Below, piece by piece: positions 1 through 7,847 of a DNA stretch of 19,317 bases. The position numbers were made by a program, and so were the translations under genes. The notes beneath the pieces were generated by a model. It worked only from the letters and a program-made list of their open reading frames with translations. It was not told where the DNA came from and searched no databases. The DNA comes from DATFMP01 sp035266845 (GTDB lineage Bacteria > SAR324 > JACQKK01), in contig DATFMP010000096.1 of NCBI GenBank assembly GCA_035266845.1, positions 1-19,317 on the forward strand, written 5' to 3'. Position 1 is the first letter of the stretch; each line of letters opens with the position of its first letter.

Positions 1-2630
1 CGCAGGTGCAGGCCCTGGCGGACGAATGGCTGGCCAACGAGCTGATCCAGCAGACCACCGTGCTGGCGCGTGCCGAGGCAGCCGGGGATGTGACGGAGTC
101 GGATCCACTTGGACAACAGATATCCCCAACTGCCCGCGCGCGGCTGTTCCACCTGCCCCGCGTGGAGCTGCACCAGCCCATCCGCGTGGAGCGCTTCGCG
201 CTGGAGAGCGCGGAGACGCTGCTGGCGCTCTCGGCCCAGCGCCTGCTGGCGCTCAGCCCGCCGGAGGCCAAGGCCATCCGCGCCTACTACGCCCGGCCGG
301 AGGTAATCGCCGCGCGGCGCGCCGTGGGCCTGGGCCCCGAGGCCACGGACGTGGAGCTGGAGGTGCTGGCCCAGACCTGGAGCGAGCACTGCAAGCACAA
401 GATCTTCAACGCGGACATCGCCTACACGGACGAGCAGGGCCGCACGGAGTCCATCCGCTCGCTGTACAAGACGTACATCCAGGGCGCCACGCAGCAGGTG
501 CGGCAGGCGCTGGGGGCGGATGACTGGTGCCTGTCGGTCTTCCGCGACAACGCGGGCGTGGTGCGCTTCGACGAGCAGTGGAGCTTTGTGTTCAAGGTGG
601 AGACGCACAACTCGCCCTCCGCGCTCGATCCCTACGGCGGCGCCCTCACGGGCATCGTGGGCGTGAACCGCGATCCCTTCGGCACCGGGCGCGGCGCGGA
701 GCTGCTGTTCAACACGGACGTGTTCTGCTTCGCCTCGCCCTTCTACGATGCGCCCCTGCCGCCGCGGCTGCTGCACCCGCGCCGCATCTACGAGGGCGTG
801 CGGCTGGGCGTGGAGCACGGCGGCAACAAGTCCGGCGTGCCCACCGTGAACGGCTCGCTGAGCTTCCACGAGCGCTTCCTGGGCAAGCCGCTGGTGTTCT
901 GCGGCACGGGCGGCCTGCTGCCGGCCACCATCGCCGGGCGGCCGGGGCACGAGAAATGGGTCGATCCGGGCGACGCCATCGTGATGGTGGGCGGGCGCAT
1001 CGGGGCGGACGGCATCCACGGCGCCACGTTCTCCTCCCTGGAGCTGAGCGAAAGCTCGCCCGCCACGGCCGTGCAGATCGGCGACCCCATCGTGCAGAAG
1101 CGTATGTTCGACTTCCTGCTGCGCGCGCGGGACCGCGGGCTGTTCAACGCCATCACGGACAATGGCGCGGGCGGGCTGTCTTCGTCCGTGGGCGAGATGG
1201 CCGAGCTGAGCGGCGGTGCCACGCTGCAGCTGGACCGCGCGCCGCTCAAGTACCCCGGCTTGCAGCCCTGGGAGATCTTCATCTCCGAGGCCCAGGAGCG
1301 CATGACCCTGGCCGTGCCGCCGGACAAGGTGGAGGCGCTGCTGGCGCTCTCGCGCGAGATGGACGTGGAATCCACCGTGCTGGGCGAGTTCAACGACTCC
1401 GGCGTGCTCACGGCCACCTATGGCGGCGAGGTGGTGGCGCGGCTGGACATGGAGTTCCTGCACGAGGGCCTGCCCCGCATGCAGCTCACCGCGCGCTGGC
1501 AGGCGCCCGCCCCCGCGCCCACGCCCGCCCTGCCCACGGGCGACCTGACGGGGCTGCTGCTGCGGCTGCTGGGGCGGCTGGACATCTGCAGCAAGGAAGC
1601 CATCGTGCGCCAGTACGACCACGAAGTGCAGGGCGCCTCCGTGGTCAAGCCGCTGGTGGGCGCGGCGGACGACGGCCCCAGCGACGCCGCGGTGATCCGG
1701 CCCGTGCTGGGCAGCCCGCGCGGCCTGGCCATCTCCCACGGGCTGTGTCCCCGCTACAGCGACCTGGACACGGCCGCTATGGCGGCCTGCGCCGTGGACG
1801 AGGCCGTGCGCGGCATCGTGGCCGTGGGGGGCGATCCGGCGCGCATCGCCGGGCTGGACAACTTCTGCTGGTGCGATCCGCTGCCCGCGCCCAACAATCC
1901 CGACGCGGAGCAAAAGCTGGCGCAGCTCGTGCGGGCCGCGCAGGCGCTGCACGACGTGGCCGTGACCTACGGCGTGCCGCTCATCAGCGGCAAGGACAGC
2001 ATGAAGAACGACTACGTGAACGGGAACGAGCGCCTCTCCATCCCGCCCACGCTGCTGTTCTCCGCCGCGGGCATCGTGGAGGACGTGGGCCGCGCCCTGA
2101 CCATGGACGTGAAAGCCCCGGGCGACCGCGTGTACCTGGTCGGCGCCACCCGCGAGGAGCTGGGCGGCTCGGAGCTGCTGGCAGAGCTGGACCTGAACGG
2201 CGGCCACGTGCCCACCGTGGACGCCTACGCGGCCAAGGCCGCCTATGCGGCATTCCATCGCGGCGTCCAGGCCGGGCTCGTGCGCTCGGCCCACGACTGC
2301 TCGGACGGCGGCCTGGCCGTGGCCCTGGCGGAAGCCGCCTTCGCCGGCGGGCTGGGGCTGGAGTTGGAGCTGACCGGGCTGGCCCAGGCCGAGGGGCTGG
2401 CCCCCGCGGCGCTGCTCTTCGCCGAGACCCCCAGCCGCCTCGTGGTCACGGTGGCCCCCGAGCACGCCGCCGCCTTCGAGACAGCGCTGGCCGGCGTGGC
2501 CTGCCACCTCCTGGGCCGCGTCACGGACGGCGACCGCCTCATCGCCCGCGGCCCCGACGGCGCCGCATGGCTGGATGCCCCGCTGGCCGACCTCAAGGAG
2601 GCCTGGCAGCGCACACTGAGGGACCTGTGA
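1..2630 (+). CDS. purL: Phosphoribosylformylglycinamidine synthase, synthetase subunit (PurL), 5'-truncated by window
   Basis: Catalyses the ATP-dependent conversion of FGAR plus ammonia (delivered by PurQ) to FGAM, step 4 of cytosolic purine synthesis. The frame is open to the window edge (first complete codon at 3), so the true start lies upstream. Numbering from the GTG at 6, a helical linker (about 50-125) leads to the signature EHCKHK (127-132), followed by VETHNSPSALDPYGGA, GGNKSGVPTVNG, TDNGAGGLSSSVGEMAE and SEAQERM. The second half has DHEVQG, SGKDSMKNDY and SAHDCSDGGLAVALAEA. At least 875 residues are present, longer than the roughly 740-residue small PurL. The first residues (LANELIQQ) resemble the end of a PurS domain, so an N-terminal PurS fusion is inferred. 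purQ follows after an inserted TA pair. The identification is secure; the fusion is an inference. Confidence 0.97.
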   Translation, partial: QVQALADEWLANELIQQTTVLARAEAAGDVTESDPLGQQISPTARARLFHLPRVELHQPIRVERFALESAETLLALSAQRLLALSPPEAKAIRAYYARPEVIAARRAVGLGPEATDVELEVLAQTWSEHCKHKIFNADIAYTDEQGRTESIRSLYKTYIQGATQQVRQALGADDWCLSVFRDNAGVVRFDEQWSFVFKVETHNSPSALDPYGGALTGIVGVNRDPFGTGRGAELLFNTDVFCFASPFYDAPLPPRLLHPRRIYEGVRLGVEHGGNKSGVPTVNGSLSFHERFLGKPLVFCGTGGLLPATIAGRPGHEKWVDPGDAIVMVGGRIGADGIHGATFSSLELSESSPATAVQIGDPIVQKRMFDFLLRARDRGLFNAITDNGAGGLSSSVGEMAELSGGATLQLDRAPLKYPGLQPWEIFISEAQERMTLAVPPDKVEALLALSREMDVESTVLGEFNDSGVLTATYGGEVVARLDMEFLHEGLPRMQLTARWQAPAPAPTPALPTGDLTGLLLRLLGRLDICSKEAIVRQYDHEVQGASVVKPLVGAADDGPSDAAVIRPVLGSPRGLAISHGLCPRYSDLDTAAMAACAVDEAVRGIVAVGGDPARIAGLDNFCWCDPLPAPNNPDAEQKLAQLVRAAQALHDVAVTYGVPLISGKDSMKNDYVNGNERLSIPPTLLFSAAGIVEDVGRALTMDVKAPGDRVYLVGATREELGGSELLAELDLNGGHVPTVDAYAAKAAYAAFHRGVQAGLVRSAHDCSDGGLAVALAEAAFAGGLGLELELTGLAQAEGLAPAALLFAETPSRLVVTVAPEHAAAFETALAGVACHLLGRVTDGDRLIARGPDGAAWLDAPLADLKEAWQRTLRDL

Positions 2631-2643
2631 CGGAGACGCCGGG

Positions 2644-2934
2644 ATGAACCTGGATCAGGTGCGCGAACGCTGGCGAGCCGATATCCTGCGCCTGGCCAAG
2701 CGGCATGGCGCCCGCAATGTGCGCGTGTTTGGCTCCGTGGCCCGGGGCGAGGACACTACCGCCAGCGACCTGGACCTGCTGGTGGAGATGGAGCCGGGGC
2801 GCAACTACCTCGACCTCGTCCGGTTCTGGCAGGAACTGGAGGAAGCGTTGGGCTTCCGGGTGGACGTGATCACGGACGGCGGCGTGAGCCCCTACTTGCG
2901 AGACCGCATCTACGGCGAGGCGATTCCGCTGTGA
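2644..2934 (+). CDS. mntA: MntA-like nucleotidyltransferase antitoxin (MNT domain)
   Basis: A 96-residue minimal nucleotidyltransferase. It shows the family motif GSX10DXD (G30, S31, D42, D44), with a probable third acidic residue at D73 in RVDV. In characterised MNT/HEPN pairs this protein transfers AMP units from ATP onto a tyrosine of the HEPN toxin and so neutralises it; that role is inferred here from the family. The gene starts 13 bp after the purL stop, with GGAG about 9 nt before ATG. Its end overlaps hepT by four bases (GTGA). The pair sits between purL and purQ, which normally adjoin each other. Codon use is slightly more AT-ending than in purL, consistent with acquisition of a cassette. 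Confidence 0.9.
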   Translation: MNLDQVRERWRADILRLAKRHGARNVRVFGSVARGEDTTASDLDLLVEMEPGRNYLDLVRFWQELEEALGFRVDVITDGGVSPYLRDRIYGEAIPL

Positions 2935-3266
2935 AGGACGACCGCTTCTACCTCCTGCATATCCAGGACGCCATCGTCCAACTGGAATCGCACGCCGCGG
3001 AGGGCCGCACGCACTTTCTATCGGACCGCAAGACGCAGGATGCGGCGGTTCGGAACTTCGAAGCCCTTGGAGAGGCCGTCAAGAACCTGTCGGCCGAGCT
3101 AAGATCCCAGCATCCGGAAGTCGAATGGATGACCATCGCCGGGATGCGGGACAAGCTGATCCACGAGTATTTCGGAGTCAACCTCGAACTGCGGTGGGAT
3201 GTGCTGGAAACCGACGTGCCCCCTTTGCGCAAGAAAATCGACGCCATGCTGGCCGAGCTTTCCTGA
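2931..3266 (+). CDS. hepT: HepT-like HEPN-domain toxin ribonuclease (DUF86 family)
   Basis: A 111-residue all-helical protein with the HEPN catalytic motif RX4HXY at R73, H78 and Y80 (RDKLIHEY). In the family this motif forms an RNase site at the dimer interface, and the motif tyrosine is the residue AMPylated by the partner MntA; both functions are inferred. Translation starts at GTG 2931, overlapping the mntA stop codon, so expression is probably translationally coupled. purQ starts only 6 bp after its stop. About one fifth of codons end in A or T, including AGA, CTA, CTT and TTT, which are nearly absent from purL and purQ. All motif residues are present, so the pair looks functional. Confidence 0.9.
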   Translation: MKDDRFYLLHIQDAIVQLESHAAEGRTHFLSDRKTQDAAVRNFEALGEAVKNLSAELRSQHPEVEWMTIAGMRDKLIHEYFGVNLELRWDVLETDVPPLRKKIDAMLAELS

Positions 3267-3272
3267 GCTGCC

Positions 3273-4085
3273 ATGAACACCCTGATCCTCTCCGGCTTCG
3301 GCACCAACTGCGAGCGCGAGACCGCCTACGCCTGCGAGCAGGGCGGGGCAGCGCCAGGCAGCGTGCACGTGCGCCACATCAGCGAGATCTACGCCGGCAC
3401 CCTGCGGCTGGAGGACTACGGCTTCCTGATGCTGATCGGCGGCTTCCTGGACGGGGACGACCTGGGCGGCGCCCGGGCCTGCGCCAACCGCTTCCGCTAC
3501 CGGCGGATGCCCAAGGGCGGCACCTTCCTGGAGCGCCTGCACGGCTTCGTGGAGGACGGCCGGCCTGTGCTGGGTATCTGCAACGGTTTCCAGCTGCTCG
3601 TCAAACTGGGCCTGCTGCCGGCCCTGGAGGACGAGGCCGACGGCGAGGCGGGGGTTACGCTGACCACCAACGCCCGCGGGCGCTTCGAGGACCGCTGGGT
3701 GCACTTGCGCGCGGAGCCCGCGTCCCCCAGCATCTTCACGCGCGGCGTGGAGGCGCTGGAGCTGCCCGTGCGCCACGGGGAGGGTCGCGTGCTGGGCGCG
3801 AGCGACGCGGTGCTGGAGCAGCTGGTGGAGCGCAAGCTGGCGCCCCTGCGCTATGCCCTGCCGGACGGCACGCCCACCGAGGCCTACCCGGAGAACCCCA
3901 ACGGCTCGCCCCACGGCATCGCCTCGCTGTGCAGTCCCTCCGGCACCGTGATGGGCCTCATGCCGCACCCGGAGGCCTTCAACCACTACACGAACCATCC
4001 CCAGTGGACGCGCCGGCCCCACACCGGCGAGGACGGGGACGGGCTGGTCATCTTCCGCAACGCCTACGCCTACCTGCGCGGGTAG
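3273..4085 (+). CDS. purQ: Phosphoribosylformylglycinamidine synthase, glutaminase subunit (PurQ)
   Basis: A class I glutamine amidotransferase of 270 residues that hydrolyses glutamine and passes ammonia to PurL for FGAM synthesis in the cytosol. The nucleophile elbow GICNGFQ holds catalytic C103. The C-terminal MPHPE supplies the His-Glu pair (H232, E234). The PurQ-typical NPNGSP lies at about 209-214, and the N-terminal SGFGTNCERE matches the family. It begins 6 bp after hepT, with no strong Shine-Dalgarno sequence (only the weak CTGAGCTG), so coupling to upstream translation is likely. It ends the operon in front of a hairpin-rich spacer convergent with queG. Confidence 0.96.
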   Translation: MNTLILSGFGTNCERETAYACEQGGAAPGSVHVRHISEIYAGTLRLEDYGFLMLIGGFLDGDDLGGARACANRFRYRRMPKGGTFLERLHGFVEDGRPVLGICNGFQLLVKLGLLPALEDEADGEAGVTLTTNARGRFEDRWVHLRAEPASPSIFTRGVEALELPVRHGEGRVLGASDAVLEQLVERKLAPLRYALPDGTPTEAYPENPNGSPHGIASLCSPSGTVMGLMPHPEAFNHYTNHPQWTRRPHTGEDGDGLVIFRNAYAYLRG

Positions 4086-4112
4086 CGCCGCAACAATAAG
4101 CCGTACTGTGGT

Positions 4113-4204
4113 CCGAGGGGGCACTGCCCTCTCGGGCTCCCCCGCAAGGGAGCAGGCCCCCTTGACCCCCAATCCGAATAGGGGGTGCCGGGGCTTATGG
4201 CCCC
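4113..4204. repeat. Hairpin cluster between convergent purQ and queG
   Basis: The 132-bp spacer between the two convergent stops holds successive inverted repeats. One has arms CCGAGGGGGC (4113-4122) and GCCCTCTCGG (4126-4135) around ACT, with one G-U pair. Others are GCTCCC/GGGAGC (4136-4141/4148-4153), ACCCCC/GGGGGT (4165-4170/4181-4186) and GGGGC/GCCCC (4090-... the pair lies at 4190-4194 and 4200-4204). No T-run follows on either strand. It probably acts as a bidirectional 3'-end element and resembles the other two hairpin clusters in this window. Confidence 0.65.
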
Positions 4205-4217
4205 TGCTGGTGGGACG

Positions 4218-5498
4218 TTAACGCTCGTCTGCGGCGGGTGCTCCTTGCAGGGCCGCGCGCAGCTCCGCCTGCACCTGCGGGTCGGCCTCGCGTTCCAGCG
4301 CTCCGGCCAGCCACTCGTGGGCGACCGCGGGGGCAGCGTGACCCAGCGCCCAGGCCGCGGCCCCGCGCACCAGCGGCTCCGCATCGTCCAGAGCCCCCCG
4401 CAGCGCGGCCAGGGCGTCCGGCGGCGGGGCCTGTCCCGAGGCGCGGGCCTCGGCGAGCCGGTTGCCCAGCACGATGGCGGCATTGCGCAGCAGTCCGCGG
4501 CGACGCGGACGCCACAGCGGCGTGTGCCGGAAGCGCGCACGGAAGCCTGCGTCGTCCAGCCCCAGCAATGCCACCAGCGAGGGGTGCGCCGCCTCCGCCG
4601 TGGCGCGGAAGGCCGGCTCCGTGCCGGCGGCGAGCGTGGGCACGCGGCGGTTCCAGGGGCACACCTCCTGGCAGATGTCGCAGCCGAACACCCACTCGCC
4701 CAGAGCGGGCCGCAGCGGCACGGGGATGGGCCCCTTCAGCTCGATGGTCAGGTAGGACAGGCAGCGCCGCGCGTCCACGGTCTTGTCGCCCACGATGGCG
4801 CCCGTGGGGCAGGCGCTGAGACACGCGGTGCACGAGCCGCAGCTCTCACGCAGGTCGGGATCGGTGCCCCCCATCGCGGCCGCGAGCGGCCCCGGCGGCG
4901 GCACGGGGTGCGTGGGACGGCCCGGCCGAGGAGCGGAGGGCACGTCCGGGGGCAGGGGCAGGTCCAGCAGCAGCTCGGCCAAAAGCAGCCAGGAGCCCAG
5001 CCGCCAATGGATGAGCATGGCGTTGCGCCCCACCCAGCCCAGTCCGGCTCGCGCGGCCAGCTCGCGCTCCATCACGGGTGCGGAATCCACGCAGGGGCGG
5101 CTGCGCACGGGGTGCCCGGCGGCCTCGCCGATGAACGCCGCCAAGCGCTCCAGCTTGGCGTGCAGCACGCCGTGGTAGTCCGCCCCCCAGGCGTAGCGGC
5201 TCACGCGCCCACGCGGGGCAGCGTCCGGCGCGGTGGGCAGGGGGGCCTCGTAGGGATGCGCCAGCGCCAGCACGCTCCGCGCCTCGGGCAGCAGCGCGCG
5301 GGGGTCGCGCTTCAGTGCCGCGTGGCGGTGCAGATAGCCCATGGCGCCCGCGTAGTCCGCCGCCAGCCAAGCCTCATAGTAGGCGTGGGTGCGGGTGGCA
5401 CCGGCCGGCAGTACGCCGCACGCGGCAAAACCCAGCCGCGCCGCCTCCGCCTTGATGCGGGCCGCCAAGTCGCTGGATTGGGGAGCGGCGGTGAACAT
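4218..5498 (-). CDS. queG: Epoxyqueuosine reductase (QueG)
   Basis: Last step of queuosine synthesis: reduces epoxyqueuosine in the anticodon loop of tRNA(Asp, Asn, His, Tyr), using cobalamin and two [4Fe-4S] clusters. Numbering from ATG 5498 (426 residues), the N-terminal domain has WGADYHG and CVDSAPVMER, whose D138 matches the catalytic aspartate of the family. Cluster cysteines are C220, C223, C226, C230 and C246, C273, C276, C280 (CGSCTACLSACP; CDICQEVCPWN). The C-terminal part (about 340-420) looks like HEAT repeats for tRNA binding. A proline-rich stretch of about 30 residues (181-215) sits before the first cluster and seems to be an insertion. An in-frame ATG at 5570 would add 24 low-complexity residues; neither start has a strong ribosome site. 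Confidence 0.95.
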   Translation of the reverse strand: MFTAAPQSSDLAARIKAEAARLGFAACGVLPAGATRTHAYYEAWLAADYAGAMGYLHRHAALKRDPRALLPEARSVLALAHPYEAPLPTAPDAAPRGRVSRYAWGADYHGVLHAKLERLAAFIGEAAGHPVRSRPCVDSAPVMERELAARAGLGWVGRNAMLIHWRLGSWLLLAELLLDLPLPPDVPSAPRPGRPTHPVPPPGPLAAAMGGTDPDLRESCGSCTACLSACPTGAIVGDKTVDARRCLSYLTIELKGPIPVPLRPALGEWVFGCDICQEVCPWNRRVPTLAAGTEPAFRATAEAAHPSLVALLGLDDAGFRARFRHTPLWRPRRRGLLRNAAIVLGNRLAEARASGQAPPPDALAALRGALDDAEPLVRGAAAWALGHAAPAVAHEWLAGALEREADPQVQAELRAALQGAPAADER

Positions 5499-5572
5499 GG
5501 CCGCGCAGGGAACCGGGGTGCGGGAGGCAACGGCCGGAGCCGCTGGTGAGTGCCGATGGCCCCCAATCATAG

Positions 5573-5776
5573 CAGTAGCCGCAACCTCTGTTCGAGTCCG
5601 CGGGCAGCGGGACCGGGGGAAACGCCCCCAGGGCCAAACGGGCTACTGTCAGGGGCGCTGCCCCTGACCACCCCACCAAGGGCCGAAGGCCCTTGGAACC
5701 CGATGCTCGCGGCAGTAGCTGGCTCGCCAGCCACTGCCGCCCAAACAGGGGGTTCGGGGGAACAGGTTCCCCCGAA
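5573..5776. repeat. Hairpin cluster between DUF3501 gene and queG
   Basis: The 299-bp gap (5499-5797) contains five strong inverted repeats. CAGTAGCC (5573-5580) pairs with GGCTACTG (5641-5648). GTCAGGGGC/GCCCCTGAC surrounds GCT (5648-5668). CCAAGGGCC/GGCCCTTGG surrounds GAA (5676-5696). GGCAGT-a-GCTGGC pairs with GCCAGC-c-ACTGCC (5711-5738). TTCGGGGGAAC/GTTCCCCCGAA surrounds AG (5753-5776). The second and third are separated by CACCCCA. No U-tract follows on the minus strand. The cluster may stop transcription from the rubrerythrin operon before queG, or be a dispersed repeat. Confidence 0.75.
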
Positions 5777-5797
5777 TGCTTATCCCTGGGATGACAG

Positions 5798-6394
5798 CTA
5801 GCTGGCGAGGTCCTGGGCCAGCGCCTCGGCCTGGGCGGGGGAAAGGGCGGCGTCGTGGCGATAGAAGGGATGGTCCACGACGAGGCGGATCTTGCCCGCA
5901 CGGCCCAGATCCGCCCAGCGTTCGCGGTGCGCGGCCGTGAGGGGGAACTGCAGGTACTGCACGGAGCTGACCTTGCGCTCGTCCATCTGGCGCGTATCGA
6001 ACTGCCCCTGCACGGGCGGCAGGCCCTCCATCTCCAGGCGCACGGTGTTCTCCAATCCCACCAGCTTGGTCAGGGCCACGGCACGCTCGTCGGCATCGGT
6101 GTACTCGATCAGCAGCGTGGCGCCCAGGCCGCCCTGGGGCGGGATCAGCTCGTTGTAGGTCTTCACCTCGTGCGCGATGGCCTTCTCGTCCACCATGCGC
6201 TCGGTGCGCATCATCTCCTGCACCTGGTAGAGCACGGTCAGGTGGTTCTCGAACAGGAACGTGAACACCGGCCCCACTTGCACGCGGCGGTGCTCCTTCT
6301 CGCCCAGCACCTTGCCTCGGAAGTCGGAGCGGATGCGCTCGTAGGCTGCGATATCCAGCAGCTCCTCCGGTTTCACCGGTTCCATTGCGGTCAT
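5798..6394 (-). CDS. DUF3501 family protein
   Basis: A 198-residue soluble protein recognised as DUF3501 from its overall pattern: an N-terminal RIRSDFRGKVLGEKEHRRV segment, FLFENHLTVLYQVQEM, and a C-terminal VDHPFYRHDAALS. No biochemical function is known to me. DUF3501 genes commonly follow a CCG-domain Fe-S protein and a rubrerythrin, as here, so a role in the same redox module is inferred. ATG 6394 lies 10 bp after the stop of the upstream gene, with AAGGAAGG just ahead of it. An alternative ATG at 6385 is three codons further in and better spaced from the same Shine-Dalgarno sequence. No cysteine motif or membrane segment is visible. Confidence 0.82.
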   Translation of the reverse strand: MTAMEPVKPEELLDIAAYERIRSDFRGKVLGEKEHRRVQVGPVFTFLFENHLTVLYQVQEMMRTERMVDEKAIAHEVKTYNELIPPQGGLGATLLIEYTDADERAVALTKLVGLENTVRLEMEGLPPVQGQFDTRQMDERKVSSVQYLQFPLTAAHRERWADLGRAGKIRLVVDHPFYRHDAALSPAQAEALAQDLAS

Positions 6395-6404
6395 GCCTTC
6401 CTTG

Positions 6405-7748
6405 TCAGCTTGCGGGTTCGTCGGTTTGCGGCGCGACCGGGGTGGCGAAGCCGTCCTCGCGGTAGGCCCGGTCCAGCACCTGCAGCGGGTGCAGCGGGCG
6501 CGTGCCCGTGGCCTGCTCAAACTGGATGGCGGCCAGGGGGCAGTCCGTGGTGAGCAGCCCCTCCTCCGCCTGCATGCCCTCGAAGGCCTTGCGGCCCGAC
6601 TCCAGCGACATCTCGAAGTACTCGCGCTTCATGGCCCAGGTGCCGTCGTGGCCGCAGCACTCGGCCACCAGCTCCACCTCCGTACCGCCGCCGATGCTGC
6701 GCATCATGTCGCGCGAGCGGTAGCCGATGTTCTGGGCGCGCAGGTGGCATGGCACGTGGTAGCGCACCTTGCCGGGCGTGGAGCGGAAGCCCGTATCGAG
6801 GCGCCCGTCGCGGCGCATCTCGTTGAGGTACTCGTTGGGGTCGCGCACGGCAGCGGCCAGCGCCTTGGCGTCCTCGCCCTCCACCAGCTCCGGGTACTCC
6901 TTGCGCATCATCATGGAGCAGGTGGGGTTGGTCACCAGCACCGAGTAGCCCTCGCGCACGTAGGGCATGAGCTGCTCGATGTTGGCACGGGCCATGCGCT
7001 GGGCCGTGGCCACGTCTCCACCGTCCAGGGCCGGCATGCCGCAGCACTGCTTGTAGTCGCAGGCCACGGTGAGTCCGTTGCGCGCGAACACGCGCACGGC
7101 CGCCTTGCCGATCTCCGGGTTGTTGTAGTTCACGAAGCAGGTGGGGAAGTAGAACACCTTGCCCTTGTCCCCATCCAGCTTCAGCTTGCCTTTGTTGCGG
7201 CGGAACCAGCGCAGGAAGGTCTGCCCGTGGAACGCCGGCAGCAGCTTGTGGCGGTGCACGCCCAGCAGCTTTTCCAGCAGCCAGCGGTTGGGCGCCACCC
7301 GGTTGGCCAGGTTCGCCAGCCAGGGCGTGAGCCCGGCCAGCCGCCCCAGCAGGTCCGGATTGCCCAGCAGGCGCTCGCGCAGCGCCAGCCCCTTGCCGCG
7401 CACGCGGATGGCCTTGGCACGGGCCATCAGGCGCGGGAAGTCCAACTGGAACTCGTGCCCGTCATCCGGCGTGTAAGGACACTTCACGTAGCAGATCTTG
7501 CACTGGTAGCACGTGTCGATGACGGTATCCGTCTCGGCCTGCGTCAGCTTCAGCACGTCCCCGTCGTACGCATCCACAAACTTGAACAGCGCGGGAAACG
7601 AGGGGCACAGGTTGAAGCACAGCCGGCAGCCGTGACAGATGTCGAACACCCGGTTCAGCTCCGGCTGCAGCTTCCCGGCCTCGTAATAGTGCGGGGCCAG
7701 CGGACTGTAGGCCAATCCATCGGTGGGCTGGGCGGCGATGCGGCTCAT
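6405..7748 (-). CDS. GlpC/HdrD-like Fe-S oxidoreductase with two 4Fe-4S and two CCG domains
   Basis: A 447-residue electron-transfer protein. Two ferredoxin-type CX2CX2CX3CP motifs are at C38/41/44/48 and C80/83/86/90. These are followed by two cysteine-rich CCG domains: C204 with C235-C236-G plus C277, and C334 with C364-C365-G plus C403. This architecture is that of heterodisulfide-reductase-like and GlpC-like subunits. No transmembrane helix or flavin domain is seen, so it presumably accepts electrons from another subunit. Its position between rubrerythrin and DUF3501 suggests it supplies electrons to rubrerythrin or senses redox state; this is inference. ATG 7748 is chosen over a GTG at 7790 because the latter adds 14 unconserved residues overlapping an intercistronic hairpin region. 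Confidence 0.88.
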   Translation of the reverse strand: MSRIAAQPTDGLAYSPLAPHYYEAGKLQPELNRVFDICHGCRLCFNLCPSFPALFKFVDAYDGDVLKLTQAETDTVIDTCYQCKICYVKCPYTPDDGHEFQLDFPRLMARAKAIRVRGKGLALRERLLGNPDLLGRLAGLTPWLANLANRVAPNRWLLEKLLGVHRHKLLPAFHGQTFLRWFRRNKGKLKLDGDKGKVFYFPTCFVNYNNPEIGKAAVRVFARNGLTVACDYKQCCGMPALDGGDVATAQRMARANIEQLMPYVREGYSVLVTNPTCSMMMRKEYPELVEGEDAKALAAAVRDPNEYLNEMRRDGRLDTGFRSTPGKVRYHVPCHLRAQNIGYRSRDMMRSIGGGTEVELVAECCGHDGTWAMKREYFEMSLESGRKAFEGMQAEEGLLTTDCPLAAIQFEQATGTRPLHPLQVLDRAYREDGFATPVAPQTDEPAS

Positions 7749-7786
7749 GGGCTTCGCAGCTCCCGGGCAAGCGTTGAACGGAATCG

Positions 7787-7822
7787 CCACGGCGGCCGGG
7801 CTCCGCGAGCCGGCCGCCGTGG
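7787..7822. terminator. Intercistronic hairpin between rubrerythrin and Fe-S gene
   Basis: Arms CCACGGCGGCCGGGCTC (7787-7803) and GAGCCGGCCGCCGTGG (7807-7822) pair over 16 bp with a single bulged G and a CGC loop. It lies in the 99-bp gap downstream of the rubrerythrin stop. There is no U-tract on the minus strand, so partial termination, or stabilisation of the rubrerythrin transcript end giving it higher expression than the downstream genes, is more likely than a complete stop. Confidence 0.7.
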
Positions 7823-7847
7823 AGGCAATACGGCGTGAGGCGCCCGG

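Noticed and set aside
5499..5570. Upstream ATG for queG
   Set aside because: The 24 extra residues are not typical of QueG; kept only as an alternative because neither start has a clear ribosome site.
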